From NCBI GenBank assembly GCA_042091375.1, contig JBELHO010000049.1, forward strand, positions 1-24,552: DNA of 24,552 nucleotides, read 5' to 3'. The stretch comes from JBELHO01 sp042091375. Its GTDB lineage: Bacteria > Pseudomonadota > Gammaproteobacteria > Enterobacterales > Alteromonadaceae. Positions 1-8,450 of the stretch are shown piece after piece. Below the pieces are notes generated by a model that searched no databases, was not told the DNA's origin, and saw nothing but the letters and a program-made list of their open reading frames with translations. The stretch's first letter is position 1, and each line of letters begins with the position of its first letter. The translations under genes were made by a program, and so were the position numbers.

Positions 1-246
1 TTGTTGACTAATTATATTGGTATTCGGGGAGATATCATTTATTTTTGCTTTGGCTCACTTATCCCTTTAATCAATGTATTCATATTAGAAAATGAGATAT
101 ACAGTGATTTTCCTTGGGAAATTTACATATATTTTGTGTATCTAGCTATGGGGATATTTATGACCTTAAACACGGTCATTGTATATCTGGGGCTGGGGTA
201 CATTTTACCGAGGTTGTATTTTTATTTTAAAGCCAAGGATGAATAA
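1..246 (+). CDS. Partial or small hydrophobic membrane protein, unknown function
   Basis: This frame is open from the first base of the window to a TAA at 244-246, so the 5' end may lie upstream. The TTG at base 1 is only a possible start. The 81 visible residues are rich in Ile, Tyr, Phe and Leu. They suggest one membrane segment near residues 12-30 and a second long hydrophobic stretch near 40-70, followed by a short charged tail ending KAKDE. I recognise no family motif. The bidirectional terminator at 333-364 lies about 90 bases after the stop and could end its transcript. It could be the end of a longer inner-membrane protein or a genuine small one; I assign no function. Confidence 0.45.
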   Translation: MLTNYIGIRGDIIYFCFGSLIPLINVFILENEIYSDFPWEIYIYFVYLAMGIFMTLNTVIVYLGLGYILPRLYFYFKAKDE

Positions 247-332
247 CAGCTAATACTTGCTTTACATAAACTGAAAAGTGATCAAGGCAAGAAATGCTGA
301 GGTATTTTTAAATTAATAGGGATGTGAATGAC

Positions 333-364
333 AAAAAAAAAGCCAGCTAGATGCTGGCTTTTTT
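333..364. terminator. Bidirectional intrinsic terminator
   Basis: A perfect 7-bp stem AGCCAGC / GCTGGCT (341-347 and 353-359) encloses the loop TAGAT. A run of A precedes it (333-340) and a run of T follows it (through 364), so it reads as a Rho-independent terminator on both strands. On the minus strand it sits just after the rpsT stop. On the plus strand it follows the partial ORF that ends at 246. Confidence 0.9.
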
Positions 365-381
365 ACGAAAGTTTTCAACAA

Positions 382-642
382 TTAAAGTGCTTTTATCGCC
401 GCGTTTAAACGACTTTTACTACGAGCTGCCTTATTTTTGTGAATAAGACCTTTGGTAGCATAACGATCAATAATTGGTGTAGCAGCTGCAAATTCTGTAG
501 TTGCTGTTTGTTTGTCACCGGCTTCAATGGCAGCGATTACTTTTTTTAATAAAGTGCGCATCATTGAACGACGACTTGCATTGTGTTGGCGACGCTTTTC
601 TGATTGTACTGCGCGCTTCTTAGCTTGCTTTGAGTTAGCCAA
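382..642 (-). CDS. rpsT: 30S ribosomal protein S20
   Basis: The gene encodes an 86-residue basic protein (S20 is 87 residues in E. coli). It opens with MANSKQAKKRAVQSEKRRQH and has the S20-typical segments SRRSMMRTLLKKV, IDRYATKGLIHKNKAARSKSRL and a C-terminal LNAAIKAL. S20 binds the 5' domain of 16S rRNA early in 30S assembly. The start codon is TTG at 642-640, preceded on the minus strand by AGGAG with a 6-base spacer. E. coli rpsT also starts at UUG, which is tied to its translational autoregulation by S20. It is divergent from murJ and ends next to the bidirectional terminator. Confidence 0.97.
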   Translation of the reverse strand: MANSKQAKKRAVQSEKRRQHNASRRSMMRTLLKKVIAAIEAGDKQTATTEFAAATPIIDRYATKGLIHKNKAARSKSRLNAAIKAL

Positions 643-689
643 GGTGAACTCCTAAAATGAATAAATATAGCCTAAATTTAAGGCGACGA

Positions 690-718
690 AATATGCCTTT
701 TTTTCGTGGTGTTGTCAA
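690..718 (-). promoter_or_regulatory. Candidate sigma-70 promoter for rpsT
   Basis: On the minus strand a perfect -35 hexamer TTGACA (718-713) is followed, after a 17-base spacer, by CATATT (695-690), a 4/6 match to the -10 consensus. The bases after it, CGTCGCC, are GC-rich, as in stringently controlled ribosomal promoters. The spacing to the rpsT start fits a leader of about 40 bases. The call rests on motif matching alone. Confidence 0.6.
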
Positions 719-856
719 ACCTTTTCCACTTTTATTTTATCTTTATCGCAGCTTTTATGGTTACTGTCGGTTTAAATGACAGTGATATATTCTAACGATA
801 AAAAATGATCGGATAACAAACACCCCTAAATAATAGCAAATCCAGCAGATAATGGC

Positions 857-886
857 TTGTTTATCTTCATAAAAACAACGCATAAT
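857..886 (+). promoter_or_regulatory. Candidate promoter for murJ
   Basis: TTGTTT (857-862) and CATAAT (881-886, 5/6 to TATAAT) are separated by 18 bases and lie about 40 bases before the murJ start. This is the best -35/-10 pair I can see in the rpsT-murJ gap for the plus strand. The -35 match is weak, so it is tentative. Confidence 0.35.
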
Positions 887-925
887 ACGAGTTGAACGTT
901 AAATAGCGCGACGAGGAATTCAAGT

Positions 926-2500
926 GTGAGTAAAAAACTGATCAAATCAGGTATGATCGTCAGCGCCATGACATTAACTTCACGAGTTTTGGGGTTGGTA
1001 AGAGATATTGTTATCGCTAAAACTTTTGGAGCTAGTCCCTTAGCCGATGCGTTTTTCTTTGCCAATCGAATTCCTAATTTTTTTCGTCGATTATTTGCAG
1101 AGGGGGCATTTGCGCAGGCATTTGTGCCGGTACTCAGTGAATATCAAACTAAAGATCAGCAACAGGGGACTAATGAAACTAGGCAATTAATTGCCCAAGT
1201 ATCTGGCACTCTTGGCGTCATAGTCACCCTAGTTACCTTAGTCGGTATGATAGCTTCACCGCTTTTTGTGATGCTGTTTGGCTTTGGTTGGTTTGTTGAT
1301 TGGTTAAATGACGGACCCAAGGCTTCGCAATTTGACCTTGCCTCATCATTATTAAAAATCACCTTCCCTTATTTGTGGTTTATTAGCTTTACTGCTTTAT
1401 CAGGAGCTATTTTAAATACGCTCGGCAAATTTGCTGTTTCTTCTTTTAGTCCTGTATTACTCAATGTATCTATTATCGCCTGTGCAATTTATTTATCACC
1501 TCTATTGGATAATCCCGCTTATGGATTAGCTTGGGGGGTTTTTCTTGGAGGACTTAGCCAATTTTTACTGCAAATTCCTTTTTTATATGCCGCAGGTGCT
1601 TTAGTAAAACCCAAATGGGCTTGGCAGGCAGAAGGGGTGCGCAAAATTCGCAAACTCATTATTCCCGCTTTGTTTGGGGTGTCGGTCACGCAAATTAATT
1701 TATTATTGGATTCGGTGATCGCCACGCTTTTAGTGTCAGGGGCGATTAGTTGGCTTTATTTTGCCGATCGTTTATTGGAATTTCCCTTGGGGTTATTCGG
1801 CATAGGTATAGCTACGGTTATATTGCCAAGTTTGTCGGCTTTACATGCGCAACAAGACAAGCAGCAATTTAGCGAAACCATTGCATGGGGACTTAAAATT
1901 GTCTGTTTATTTGGTTTGCCAGCAATGCTGGGCTTAATGGTGTTAGCGCAACCTATTATTATGATCTTGTTTATGGGCGGAGAGTTTACCCAGGATACTG
2001 TTTTAAAGGTTTCTTATGCGCTATTTGCTTACATGTCAGGACTGATCAGCTTTATGTTTATTAAAATATTAGCGCCTGCCTACTACGCTCGGCAAGACAC
2101 CAAAACACCAGTTAAAATTGGCATTAAATCTATGCTTGCCAATATGATTTTTAATATCTGTTTAGCGCCTTTCTTTGGTTATGTGGGCTTGGCAATGGCA
2201 ACCGCATTATCAGCGACAATGAATGCTTTTTTGTTGTATCGAGGGTTAAAATCAGCTGGAATATTTTATTTAACGACAGCTGTTAAACTGTTTTTTCTAA
2301 AAGTAATGGTTGCCGCTGTTGTGATGGCCTCAGTGGTTTATTGGTATTCGCCTGATTTTCAAGTATGGTTGTTAATGTCTTTTAGCGAACAATTAAAACA
2401 ATTATTTATAGCCATTGGTTGTGGTGTAGTCAGTTACTTTTTAGCGCTGCTGGTTTTGGGTATTGGTATGGGTGACTTTAAAATAAAAACAGCCCGATAA
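926..2500 (+). CDS. murJ: Lipid II flippase MurJ (MviN)
   Basis: The product is a 524-residue polytopic membrane protein of the MOP/MATE-like superfamily, the usual length for MurJ, with about 14 hydrophobic segments. MurJ flips undecaprenyl-linked peptidoglycan precursor (lipid II) across the inner membrane. The N-terminal signature is clear: SRVLGLVRD (R20, R26), a DAFFFANRIPNFFRRLFAEG segment (D41, R54) and GAFAQAFVPVLSEY. These align with the functionally important charged residues R18, R24, D39 and R52 of E. coli MurJ. The motif ADRLLEFPLG with R282 lies in the central cavity region. The start is GTG at 926, supported by GAGGAA about 8 bases upstream. It is the first plus-strand gene before ribF. 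In E. coli murJ lies elsewhere, but the rpsT-murJ-ribF order is common in Pseudomonas and Alteromonadales. Confidence 0.97.
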   Translation: MSKKLIKSGMIVSAMTLTSRVLGLVRDIVIAKTFGASPLADAFFFANRIPNFFRRLFAEGAFAQAFVPVLSEYQTKDQQQGTNETRQLIAQVSGTLGVIVTLVTLVGMIASPLFVMLFGFGWFVDWLNDGPKASQFDLASSLLKITFPYLWFISFTALSGAILNTLGKFAVSSFSPVLLNVSIIACAIYLSPLLDNPAYGLAWGVFLGGLSQFLLQIPFLYAAGALVKPKWAWQAEGVRKIRKLIIPALFGVSVTQINLLLDSVIATLLVSGAISWLYFADRLLEFPLGLFGIGIATVILPSLSALHAQQDKQQFSETIAWGLKIVCLFGLPAMLGLMVLAQPIIMILFMGGEFTQDTVLKVSYALFAYMSGLISFMFIKILAPAYYARQDTKTPVKIGIKSMLANMIFNICLAPFFGYVGLAMATALSATMNAFLLYRGLKSAGIFYLTTAVKLFFLKVMVAAVVMASVVYWYSPDFQVWLLMSFSEQLKQLFIAIGCGVVSYFLALLVLGIGMGDFKIKTAR

Positions 2501-2630
2501 ATATATTTTCAGCAATTAGCTGAGAAGTGCTGATTATTACTGCTGAGTGATATATAATTCGTCGGTTTTAAATATATTCGCCGTGTTTTATTGGCATTGT
2601 TTTAGAAAGTTAATAAGGTTTGTTGGCTCA

Positions 2631-3584
2631 ATGCAGCTTATTCGTGGCATTCACAATATACAATCTAACATTGGTAACGATAAACCCTGTGTACTGACGA
2701 TAGGAAATTTTGACGGGGTGCACTTAGGTCATCGCCGTGTTATTAGCGCCTTAGTCGCTAAGGCTAAACAATTGGATTGTGTGCCATCGGTAATGGTTTT
2801 TGAACCTCAACCGAGTGAATTATTTCTACCAAACCAAGCGCCTGCAAGACTGACTCGGTTGCGAGACAAATATATCTATTTGCAGCGCTTAGGTGTTGAG
2901 CGGTTGATATGTGTTAATTTTAATCGCCAATTTGCGGCAATGACAGCTGATAACTTTATTGAAGAGCTATTAGTTGAGCAATTGCGAGTAAAACATTTGA
3001 TTATTGGCGACGATTTTCGGTTTGGCAAAAATCGCACCGGAGATTATACCTTGCTTCAACAGGCGGGTAAGCAGCTTGATTTCGCTGTTAGCGATACCGC
3101 CAGCTATAAGTTGCAGCAATGCAGAATTAGTAGTACTGAAATTAGAAAAGCTTTGCAAAATAATGACCTTGCCGAAGCTGAAAATATGTTAGGTAGGCCT
3201 TACTCCATTATAGGTAGGGTGTTTCACGGTGATAAACGGGGCCGAAAGTTAGGTTTTCCAACCGCTAATGTTTTACTGAAGCGGCGAGTTTCACCTGTTT
3301 CAGGTGTTTATGTGGTGAAAATTGATAGCGTAAAGGGCCAGTATTACGGTGTTGCCAATATCGGCTCTAGACCAACTATTGTTGGAGTGAAACAACAACT
3401 CGAAGTACATATTTTCGATTTTTGTGCGGATATTTATGGAGAAACAATTGAGGTTATTTTACTCAATAAACTCCGAGATGAAATAAAGTTTGCTTCAATT
3501 GAACGGTTAACTGAGCAAATACAAACTGATAGTGAACAAGCTCGACATTATGTACGAGACTTAAATAATAGTGAAAACGGTTGA
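2631..3584 (+). CDS. ribF: Bifunctional riboflavin kinase / FAD synthetase
   Basis: RibF phosphorylates riboflavin to FMN and then adenylylates FMN to FAD in the cytoplasm. I place the start at the ATG at 2631 (MQLIRGIHNI), which matches the usual RibF N-terminus (MKLIRGIHN in E. coli) and gives 317 residues. The frame is open upstream to 2547, but that extension is not RibF-like. The N-terminal FAD synthetase domain has the nucleotidyltransferase motif GNFDGVHLGH (25-34), then GDDFRFGKNRTGDY and ISSTEIR. The C-terminal flavokinase domain has GRVFHGDKRGRKLGFPTAN, GVANIGSRPT and EVHIFDF. The ribosome binding site is weak. It sits 130 bases after murJ and 35 bases before ileS. Confidence 0.96.
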   Translation: MQLIRGIHNIQSNIGNDKPCVLTIGNFDGVHLGHRRVISALVAKAKQLDCVPSVMVFEPQPSELFLPNQAPARLTRLRDKYIYLQRLGVERLICVNFNRQFAAMTADNFIEELLVEQLRVKHLIIGDDFRFGKNRTGDYTLLQQAGKQLDFAVSDTASYKLQQCRISSTEIRKALQNNDLAEAENMLGRPYSIIGRVFHGDKRGRKLGFPTANVLLKRRVSPVSGVYVVKIDSVKGQYYGVANIGSRPTIVGVKQQLEVHIFDFCADIYGETIEVILLNKLRDEIKFASIERLTEQIQTDSEQARHYVRDLNNSENG

Positions 3585-3619
3585 GAAACCAAAACTGATA
3601 ATAACGGATATGAATTTAC

Positions 3620-6457
3620 ATGAGTGATTACAAGCATACCCTTAATTTGCCTGCAACTCCCTTTCCAATGAAAGGCAATATGGCAAATCGTGAACCGCAA
3701 ATGCTAAAAGATTGGCAAAGTCGAGATCTTTACGGCAAAATTCGCGCAGCGAAAAAGGGTAAAAAATCGTTTATTTTGCACGATGGTCCTCCTTATGCAA
3801 ACGGCTCTATTCACTTAGGTCATGCGGTAAATAAAATTCTCAAAGATATTATTGTCAAAGCTAAAACACTGTCTGACTTTGATTCACCCTATGTGCCTGG
3901 TTGGGATTGCCACGGCTTACCAATCGAACTTATGGTCGAGAAGAAAGTCGGCAAACCAGGACACAAAGTCAGTGCAGCTGAATTCAGACAAAAGTGTCGT
4001 GATTACGCCATTAAGCAGGTGGACGGCCAACGAGAAGACTTTAAGCGTTTAGGTGTATTTGCCGATTGGAACAATCCCTATTTAACCATGGACTTTGCTA
4101 CCGAAGCCAATATCATTCGTTCTTTGGGTAAAATTGCCGACAATGGTCATTTACAACAAGGCTTTAAACCTGTGCATTGGTGTACCGACTGTGGCAGTGC
4201 ACTAGCAGAAGCTGAAGTTGAGTATAAAGATAAGCAATCACCAGCCATAGATGTCGCTTTTAAGGCCGTTGATGAAAGCATAGTTGACAAATTTTCTCAT
4301 CCCGAAGGGCATGTTGGCGAGGGCGATATTTCTGTCGTTATATGGACTACTACGCCTTGGACATTACCTGCTAACCGCGCTATTTCAGTGCACCCAAATA
4401 TTGAATACTCACTGCTGCAATGTGAGGGAGAACAAGGCAAATTCCGCTTGATCATCGCTTCAGAGCTAGTGGCGTCTTGCTTGGATAGATTTGGTATTAA
4501 TCAGTATCACGCCTTGGGTTATTGCCAAGGTAGCGCCTTAGAACTCAGTCAAGTGCAACATCCATTTTACGATTTTTCAGTGCCGATTATTTGTGGTGAA
4601 CACGTCACTACTGACTCAGGTACTGGTTGCGTGCACACTGCTGGTGGCCATGGTGTTGACGATTTTGCGGTGAGTAAAAAATATCAGTTAGAAATATTCA
4701 ATCCCGTTGGGGCTAATGGTGTGTTTCTTGATGATACACCGTTATTTGCAGGTCAACATGTATTTAAAGCCAACGCCAGTATTGTCGAGTTGTTGGCTGA
4801 AAAGGGCGCTTTATTACATCATCATGCTTATGAACATTCTTATCCCCATTGTTGGCGACATAAAACCCCGATTATTTTCCGAGCAACACCGCAGTGGTTT
4901 ATTAGCATGGACAAACAACAGTTGCGTGCATCATCCCTTGCAGAAATAGCAAAAACACAGTGGATCCCCGATTGGGGACAAAGCCGCATTGAAGGCATGG
5001 TCGAAGGTCGTCCCGACTGGTGTATATCAAGACAACGCACTTGGGGAGTCCCCATTGCATTGTTTATCGATAAAGATACCGGGGCACTTCATCCGCGTAG
5101 CCTTGAACTGATTGAAGTGGTGGCTAAAAAAGTTGAAAAATCGGGTATTCAAGCCTGGTTTGATTTAGATGCAAAGGAATTAATTGGCGAAGATGCAAAT
5201 CAATACATAAAAGTCGCCGACACCTTAGACGTATGGTTTGATTCAGGCACGACTCATGCCTCAGTGATCGCCGCTCGTGACGAGTTCTCTGATATTGCCG
5301 ATCTGTATTTAGAAGGATCAGATCAACATCGCGGTTGGTTTATGTCGTCGATGATTTCTTCAGTAGCAATGACCGGCAAAGCGCCTTATCGTCAGGTGTT
5401 GACTCATGGTTTCACGGTTGATGTCAACGGCCATAAAATGTCTAAATCATTGGGCAATGTTGTCACCCCAGCACAAATAACCAATAAATTTGGCTCTGAC
5501 ATTTTGCGGTTGTGGGTTGCTTCTGTTAACTACACCCAAGAAATAACTGTTTCTGATGAAATATTTAATCGCCAAGCGGATGCCTATCGACGTATTCGCA
5601 ATACCTCGCGATTTTTGTTAGCAAATATTAATGGCTTTCAACCAGAGAAGCATTCGGTTGCCGTTAGTGATATGGTTGAATTAGACCGATGGGTATTGAA
5701 TAGGGCTGCTCAGTTACAAGATGAAATAGTTGAAGCATATGACAATTATGAGTTTCATAACGTTGTACATAAGTTAATGAATTTTTGTACTTCTGAGCTC
5801 GGCGGATTTTACTTAGATATTATTAAAGACCGACAATACACGGCTAAAACTGACAGTGTTGCTCGACGATCTTGTCAAACCGCTATGTACCTCATCGCCG
5901 AAGCAATGACCCGTTGGATGGCTCCTATACTGACGTTTACTGCGCAAGAAATATGGCAAGCTTTACCTGTACTGGATGATCAACCTCGCGATGAATTTGT
6001 CTTCACTGATGTCTGGTTTGCAGGATTAATTAAAACTGAAGGTCAGACTGAGTTTACAGATCACTACTGGCAACAAATTATTGAAGTACGTGGTGCTGTC
6101 AATAAAGCATTGGAAACAGCGCGCAAAGAAAAAGTGGTGGGTAAGGCGTTGGAAGCGAGTGTAACCTTGTATTGCAACCCTGACTTAGCTAAAACTTTGA
6201 CGCAACTCGAAGATGAATTGCGTTTTGTGTTGATCACCTCTAAGGCACAAATTGAGACAGTAGAAACAGCACCAGAAAACGCTTTAGCCACTGAGGTTGA
6301 AGGTTTATGGTTAAATATTACTGCTTCTACTGGGGTCAAATGTAGTCGTTGCTGGCATATCACTGATGATATTGGCAGTTATGCAGAGCACCCTGAATTG
6401 TGTGGTAGGTGTGTCACCAATGTCGACGGTGCAGGCGAAGCGCGAAAATTTGCGTAG
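3620..6457 (+). CDS. ileS: Isoleucyl-tRNA synthetase
   Basis: This class I aminoacyl-tRNA synthetase charges tRNA-Ile and has 945 residues (938 in E. coli). The catalytic HIGH motif appears as HLGH (65-68) within PYANGSIHLGH, and KMSKS is at 606-610. The editing (CP1) domain that clears misactivated valine shows WTTTPWTLPANRA and GTGCVHTAGGHG. The C-terminal zinc finger has four cysteines at about 908, 911, 928 and 931 (CSRC...CGRC), as in the bacterial IleS type that is sensitive to mupirocin. The start ATG at 3620 gives MSDYKHTLNLP, which matches E. coli MSDYKSTLNLP. The ribosome binding site is poor (GGAT at 3606-3609). A five-codon frame that opens at 3610 overlaps the start. Confidence 0.98.
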   Translation: MSDYKHTLNLPATPFPMKGNMANREPQMLKDWQSRDLYGKIRAAKKGKKSFILHDGPPYANGSIHLGHAVNKILKDIIVKAKTLSDFDSPYVPGWDCHGLPIELMVEKKVGKPGHKVSAAEFRQKCRDYAIKQVDGQREDFKRLGVFADWNNPYLTMDFATEANIIRSLGKIADNGHLQQGFKPVHWCTDCGSALAEAEVEYKDKQSPAIDVAFKAVDESIVDKFSHPEGHVGEGDISVVIWTTTPWTLPANRAISVHPNIEYSLLQCEGEQGKFRLIIASELVASCLDRFGINQYHALGYCQGSALELSQVQHPFYDFSVPIICGEHVTTDSGTGCVHTAGGHGVDDFAVSKKYQLEIFNPVGANGVFLDDTPLFAGQHVFKANASIVELLAEKGALLHHHAYEHSYPHCWRHKTPIIFRATPQWFISMDKQQLRASSLAEIAKTQWIPDWGQSRIEGMVEGRPDWCISRQRTWGVPIALFIDKDTGALHPRSLELIEVVAKKVEKSGIQAWFDLDAKELIGEDANQYIKVADTLDVWFDSGTTHASVIAARDEFSDIADLYLEGSDQHRGWFMSSMISSVAMTGKAPYRQVLTHGFTVDVNGHKMSKSLGNVVTPAQITNKFGSDILRLWVASVNYTQEITVSDEIFNRQADAYRRIRNTSRFLLANINGFQPEKHSVAVSDMVELDRWVLNRAAQLQDEIVEAYDNYEFHNVVHKLMNFCTSELGGFYLDIIKDRQYTAKTDSVARRSCQTAMYLIAEAMTRWMAPILTFTAQEIWQALPVLDDQPRDEFVFTDVWFAGLIKTEGQTEFTDHYWQQIIEVRGAVNKALETARKEKVVGKALEASVTLYCNPDLAKTLTQLEDELRFVLITSKAQIETVETAPENALATEVEGLWLNITASTGVKCSRCWHITDDIGSYAEHPELCGRCVTNVDGAGEARKFA

Positions 6458-6486
6458 ATCAACTATTAAAGTTAGCGATACACAAA

Positions 6487-6526
6487 TCAGCAGTTATCAA
6501 TCAGCTAAGTGATTGTCTATTGCTGA
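6487..6526 (+). other. Intercistronic stem-loop between ileS and lspA
   Basis: TCAGCAGT (6487-6494) pairs with ATTGCTGA (6519-6526) with one G-U pair. CAATCA (6498-6503) pairs with TGATTG (6510-6515). The two stems are separated by a symmetrical 3x3 internal loop, and the apical loop is GCTAAG. No run of T follows, so this is not a standard terminator. It could be a processing or RNA-stability element between the ileS and lspA reading frames. Confidence 0.55.
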
Positions 6527-6554
6527 GCTTATAAACACAGAGACGATATATTTT

Positions 6555-7079
6555 ATGTTAGAAAAAAATCCAAGCTTGCGTTGGTTATGGATAACGTTAC
6601 TTTTTTTAGTGATAGATCAGGTGACTAAGTATTGGGTGGCCAGCTCTATGGACTTATACCAGTCCATCAATGTGTTACCCTTTTTTAACATCACCTATGT
6701 ACATAACTTAGGTGCGGCGTTTAGTTTTCTTGCCGATCAAGGCGGCTGGCAACGCTGGTTTTTCACTGCGATTGCCTTGGTCGCGTCTGTGGTGTTTACT
6801 GTTTGGTTAGCGAGGACCCCAAAGGAACAACCTTTGTTGGCTATTGCCTTAGCTTGTATGCTAAGTGGTGCGGTGGGCAACTTAATTGATCGCGTACTTT
6901 TCGGCTATGTAATAGACTTTCTTGATTTTTATATTCATTCATACAAATGGCCGGTATTCAATGTGGCAGATTCGATCATTTTTATTGGTGCTGCACTAAT
7001 GATCATTGATTCTTTTGCACAAGATAAAAAAGCCAAACAAAATACCGCAAATGCCGCAGAGACAAAAGAGAGTAAGTAA
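6555..7079 (+). CDS. lspA: Lipoprotein signal peptidase (signal peptidase II)
   Basis: LspA is an inner-membrane aspartyl protease that removes the signal peptide from diacylglyceryl-modified prolipoproteins. From the ATG at 6555 (MLEKNPSLRWLW) it has 174 residues with four hydrophobic segments; E. coli LspA has 164. Conserved blocks are DQVTKYW, VHNLGAAFSFLAD, GAVGNLIDR, VIDFLDFY and FNVADS. The likely catalytic dyad is D121 (VIDF) and D139 (VADS). A TTG at 6513 would add 14 residues but lies inside the intercistronic hairpin and gives a non-family N-terminus, so I rejected it. The C-terminus is a Lys/Ala-rich soluble tail. Its stop overlaps the fkpB start (TAATG), which suggests translational coupling. 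Confidence 0.96.
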   Translation: MLEKNPSLRWLWITLLFLVIDQVTKYWVASSMDLYQSINVLPFFNITYVHNLGAAFSFLADQGGWQRWFFTAIALVASVVFTVWLARTPKEQPLLAIALACMLSGAVGNLIDRVLFGYVIDFLDFYIHSYKWPVFNVADSIIFIGAALMIIDSFAQDKKAKQNTANAAETKESK

Positions 7080-7510
7080 TGGAAAAATGTATTGAACTGC
7101 AATCGCAAGTACTTGTTCATATTACCATGAAGCTTGCTGATGGATCTGCAGCAGACAGTACCAAAGTCAATAATAAACCAGCTAAAATTATAATGGGTGA
7201 TGCCAGTATTTCCCCAGCATTTGAACAACAATTGTTGGGGTTGTCAGAAGGCGACAGCAAGGAATTTACGTTACTTGCCGCTGATGCTTTTGGTGAGTCT
7301 AACCCCGATAACATCCATTATATGGATATTAGTAAATTTTCAATTGATGCCCCGGCCAAGGTGGGTAATATAATTACTTTTTCCCAACCTGGTGGCGAAT
7401 TGCCGGGGATCATTAAAGACGTTTCAGGCAGCTCAGTAACCATTGATTTTAATCACCCACTTGCCGGACAAGCGGTGACCTTTTTAATTGATGTGGTCGA
7501 GATATTATAG
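7079..7510 (+). CDS. fkpB: FKBP-type peptidyl-prolyl isomerase, SlyD/FkpB-like
   Basis: This 143-residue cytoplasmic protein is a short FKBP of the FkpB (SlpA) type, which is 149 residues in E. coli. An N-terminal beta-rich segment and the block GDASISPAFEQQLLGLSEGDSKEF correspond to the FKBP core. The central region holds an insert-in-flap chaperone domain. DFNHPLAGQAVTF is the signature close to the C-terminus. It catalyses proline cis-trans isomerisation and assists folding. The ATG overlaps the lspA stop by one base, and ispH follows after 10 bases. The lspA-fkpB-ispH order is the same as in E. coli. No signal peptide is seen. Confidence 0.93.
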   Translation: MEKCIELQSQVLVHITMKLADGSAADSTKVNNKPAKIIMGDASISPAFEQQLLGLSEGDSKEFTLLAADAFGESNPDNIHYMDISKFSIDAPAKVGNIITFSQPGGELPGIIKDVSGSSVTIDFNHPLAGQAVTFLIDVVEIL

Positions 7511-7520
7511 TGAGTAGTTT

Positions 7521-8450
7521 ATGGATATAATTTTAGCAAACCCAAGGGGGTTTTGTGCAGGCGTAGATCGGGCAATAAGTATTGTTGACCGCGCTTTAGA
7601 TATATTTAATCCTCCTATCTATGTCCGCCATGAAGTTGTTCACAACAAATATGTGGTCAACGGTTTAAAAGACCGCGGCGCAGTGTTTGTTGATGAACTC
7701 GATGAAATCCCAGACGATAACATTGTTATTTTTAGTGCTCATGGCGTGTCAAAAGCGGTGCGCAATCAAGCTAAAAACAGAGGCTTAAAAGTATTTGATG
7801 CGACCTGTCCTTTGGTGACTAAAGTGCATATGGAAGTCACTAGGGCAAGCCGTAAAGGGGTTGAGTGTGTGCTTATTGGCCATGCCGGTCATCCTGAAGT
7901 AGAAGGCACTATGGGCCAATACGAAAGTCTTGAGGGGGGGATCTATTTAGTCGAATCGCCAACTGATGTTGCGCATTTACAGGTCAAAAACCCAGACAAA
8001 CTGTATTACTGTAGTCAAACAACCCTTTCTGTTGATGACACCAGTGATGTCATCGATGCACTAAAATTAAAATTTCCTGAGATCCAAGGACCCCGCAAGG
8101 ACGATATTTGCTATGCCACCCAAAATCGTCAAGATGCAGTGCGCAGCATTGCCAGCCAAGTAGACTTATTACTGGTTGTTGGTGCCAAGAACAGCTCTAA
8201 TTCCAATCGTTTACGAGAATTGGCTGAAAAATCTGGAACAACGGCTTATTTAATTGATACCTTTGCTGATATTCAAAAGAGTTGGTTAACTGGTTTACAA
8301 AGTGTTGGCGTCACCGCCGGTGCTTCAGCGCCAGCAATATTAGTTGAGCAAGTGATCAGCTTTTTAAAAAGTTGCGGAGGAAAGGAAGTGGTTGAGTATC
8401 CGGGGCGCGAAGAAAATATTGTATTTGCGGTTCCATTAGAATTGCGCTAA
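7521..8450 (+). CDS. ispH: 4-hydroxy-3-methylbut-2-enyl diphosphate reductase
   Basis: IspH (LytB) is the last enzyme of the MEP isoprenoid pathway and reduces HMBPP to IPP and DMAPP with a cubane iron-sulfur cluster. The protein has 309 residues (316 in E. coli). The three cluster cysteines are present at C12 (NPRGFCAGVDRA), C96 (DATCPLVTKVH) and C197 (DDICYATQNRQ). The active-site Glu is E126 (HPEVEGT) and the conserved Thr lies in SQTTLSVD. The start ATG at 7521 gives the family N-terminus directly. It is probably the last gene of the murJ-ispH series. No clear terminator follows. Confidence 0.98.
   Translation: MDIILANPRGFCAGVDRAISIVDRALDIFNPPIYVRHEVVHNKYVVNGLKDRGAVFVDELDEIPDDNIVIFSAHGVSKAVRNQAKNRGLKVFDATCPLVTKVHMEVTRASRKGVECVLIGHAGHPEVEGTMGQYESLEGGIYLVESPTDVAHLQVKNPDKLYYCSQTTLSVDDTSDVIDALKLKFPEIQGPRKDDICYATQNRQDAVRSIASQVDLLLVVGAKNSSNSNRLRELAEKSGTTAYLIDTFADIQKSWLTGLQSVGVTAGASAPAILVEQVISFLKSCGGKEVVEYPGREENIVFAVPLELR

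Noticed and set aside
826..1065. Open frame on the minus strand across the murJ start
   Set aside because: It overlaps the clear MurJ N-terminal signature, and its translation resembles no protein family.
2501..2630. Possible FMN riboswitch before ribF
   Set aside because: None of the conserved RFN-element blocks are visible, and the gap is only about 130 bases with simple GCTGA repeats.
2547..2630. N-terminal extension of RibF from an upstream start
   Set aside because: The extra 28 residues do not match RibF proteins, which begin at MxLIRGIHN.
3284..3310. Palindrome CACCTG-TTT-CAGGTG inside ribF
   Set aside because: It encodes conserved flavokinase residues (SPVSGVYVV) and is best explained by coding constraint.
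3585..3619. Possible T-box or attenuator before ileS
   Set aside because: The gap is only 35 bases with no terminator or specifier loop, and T-boxes are not typical of gammaproteobacteria.
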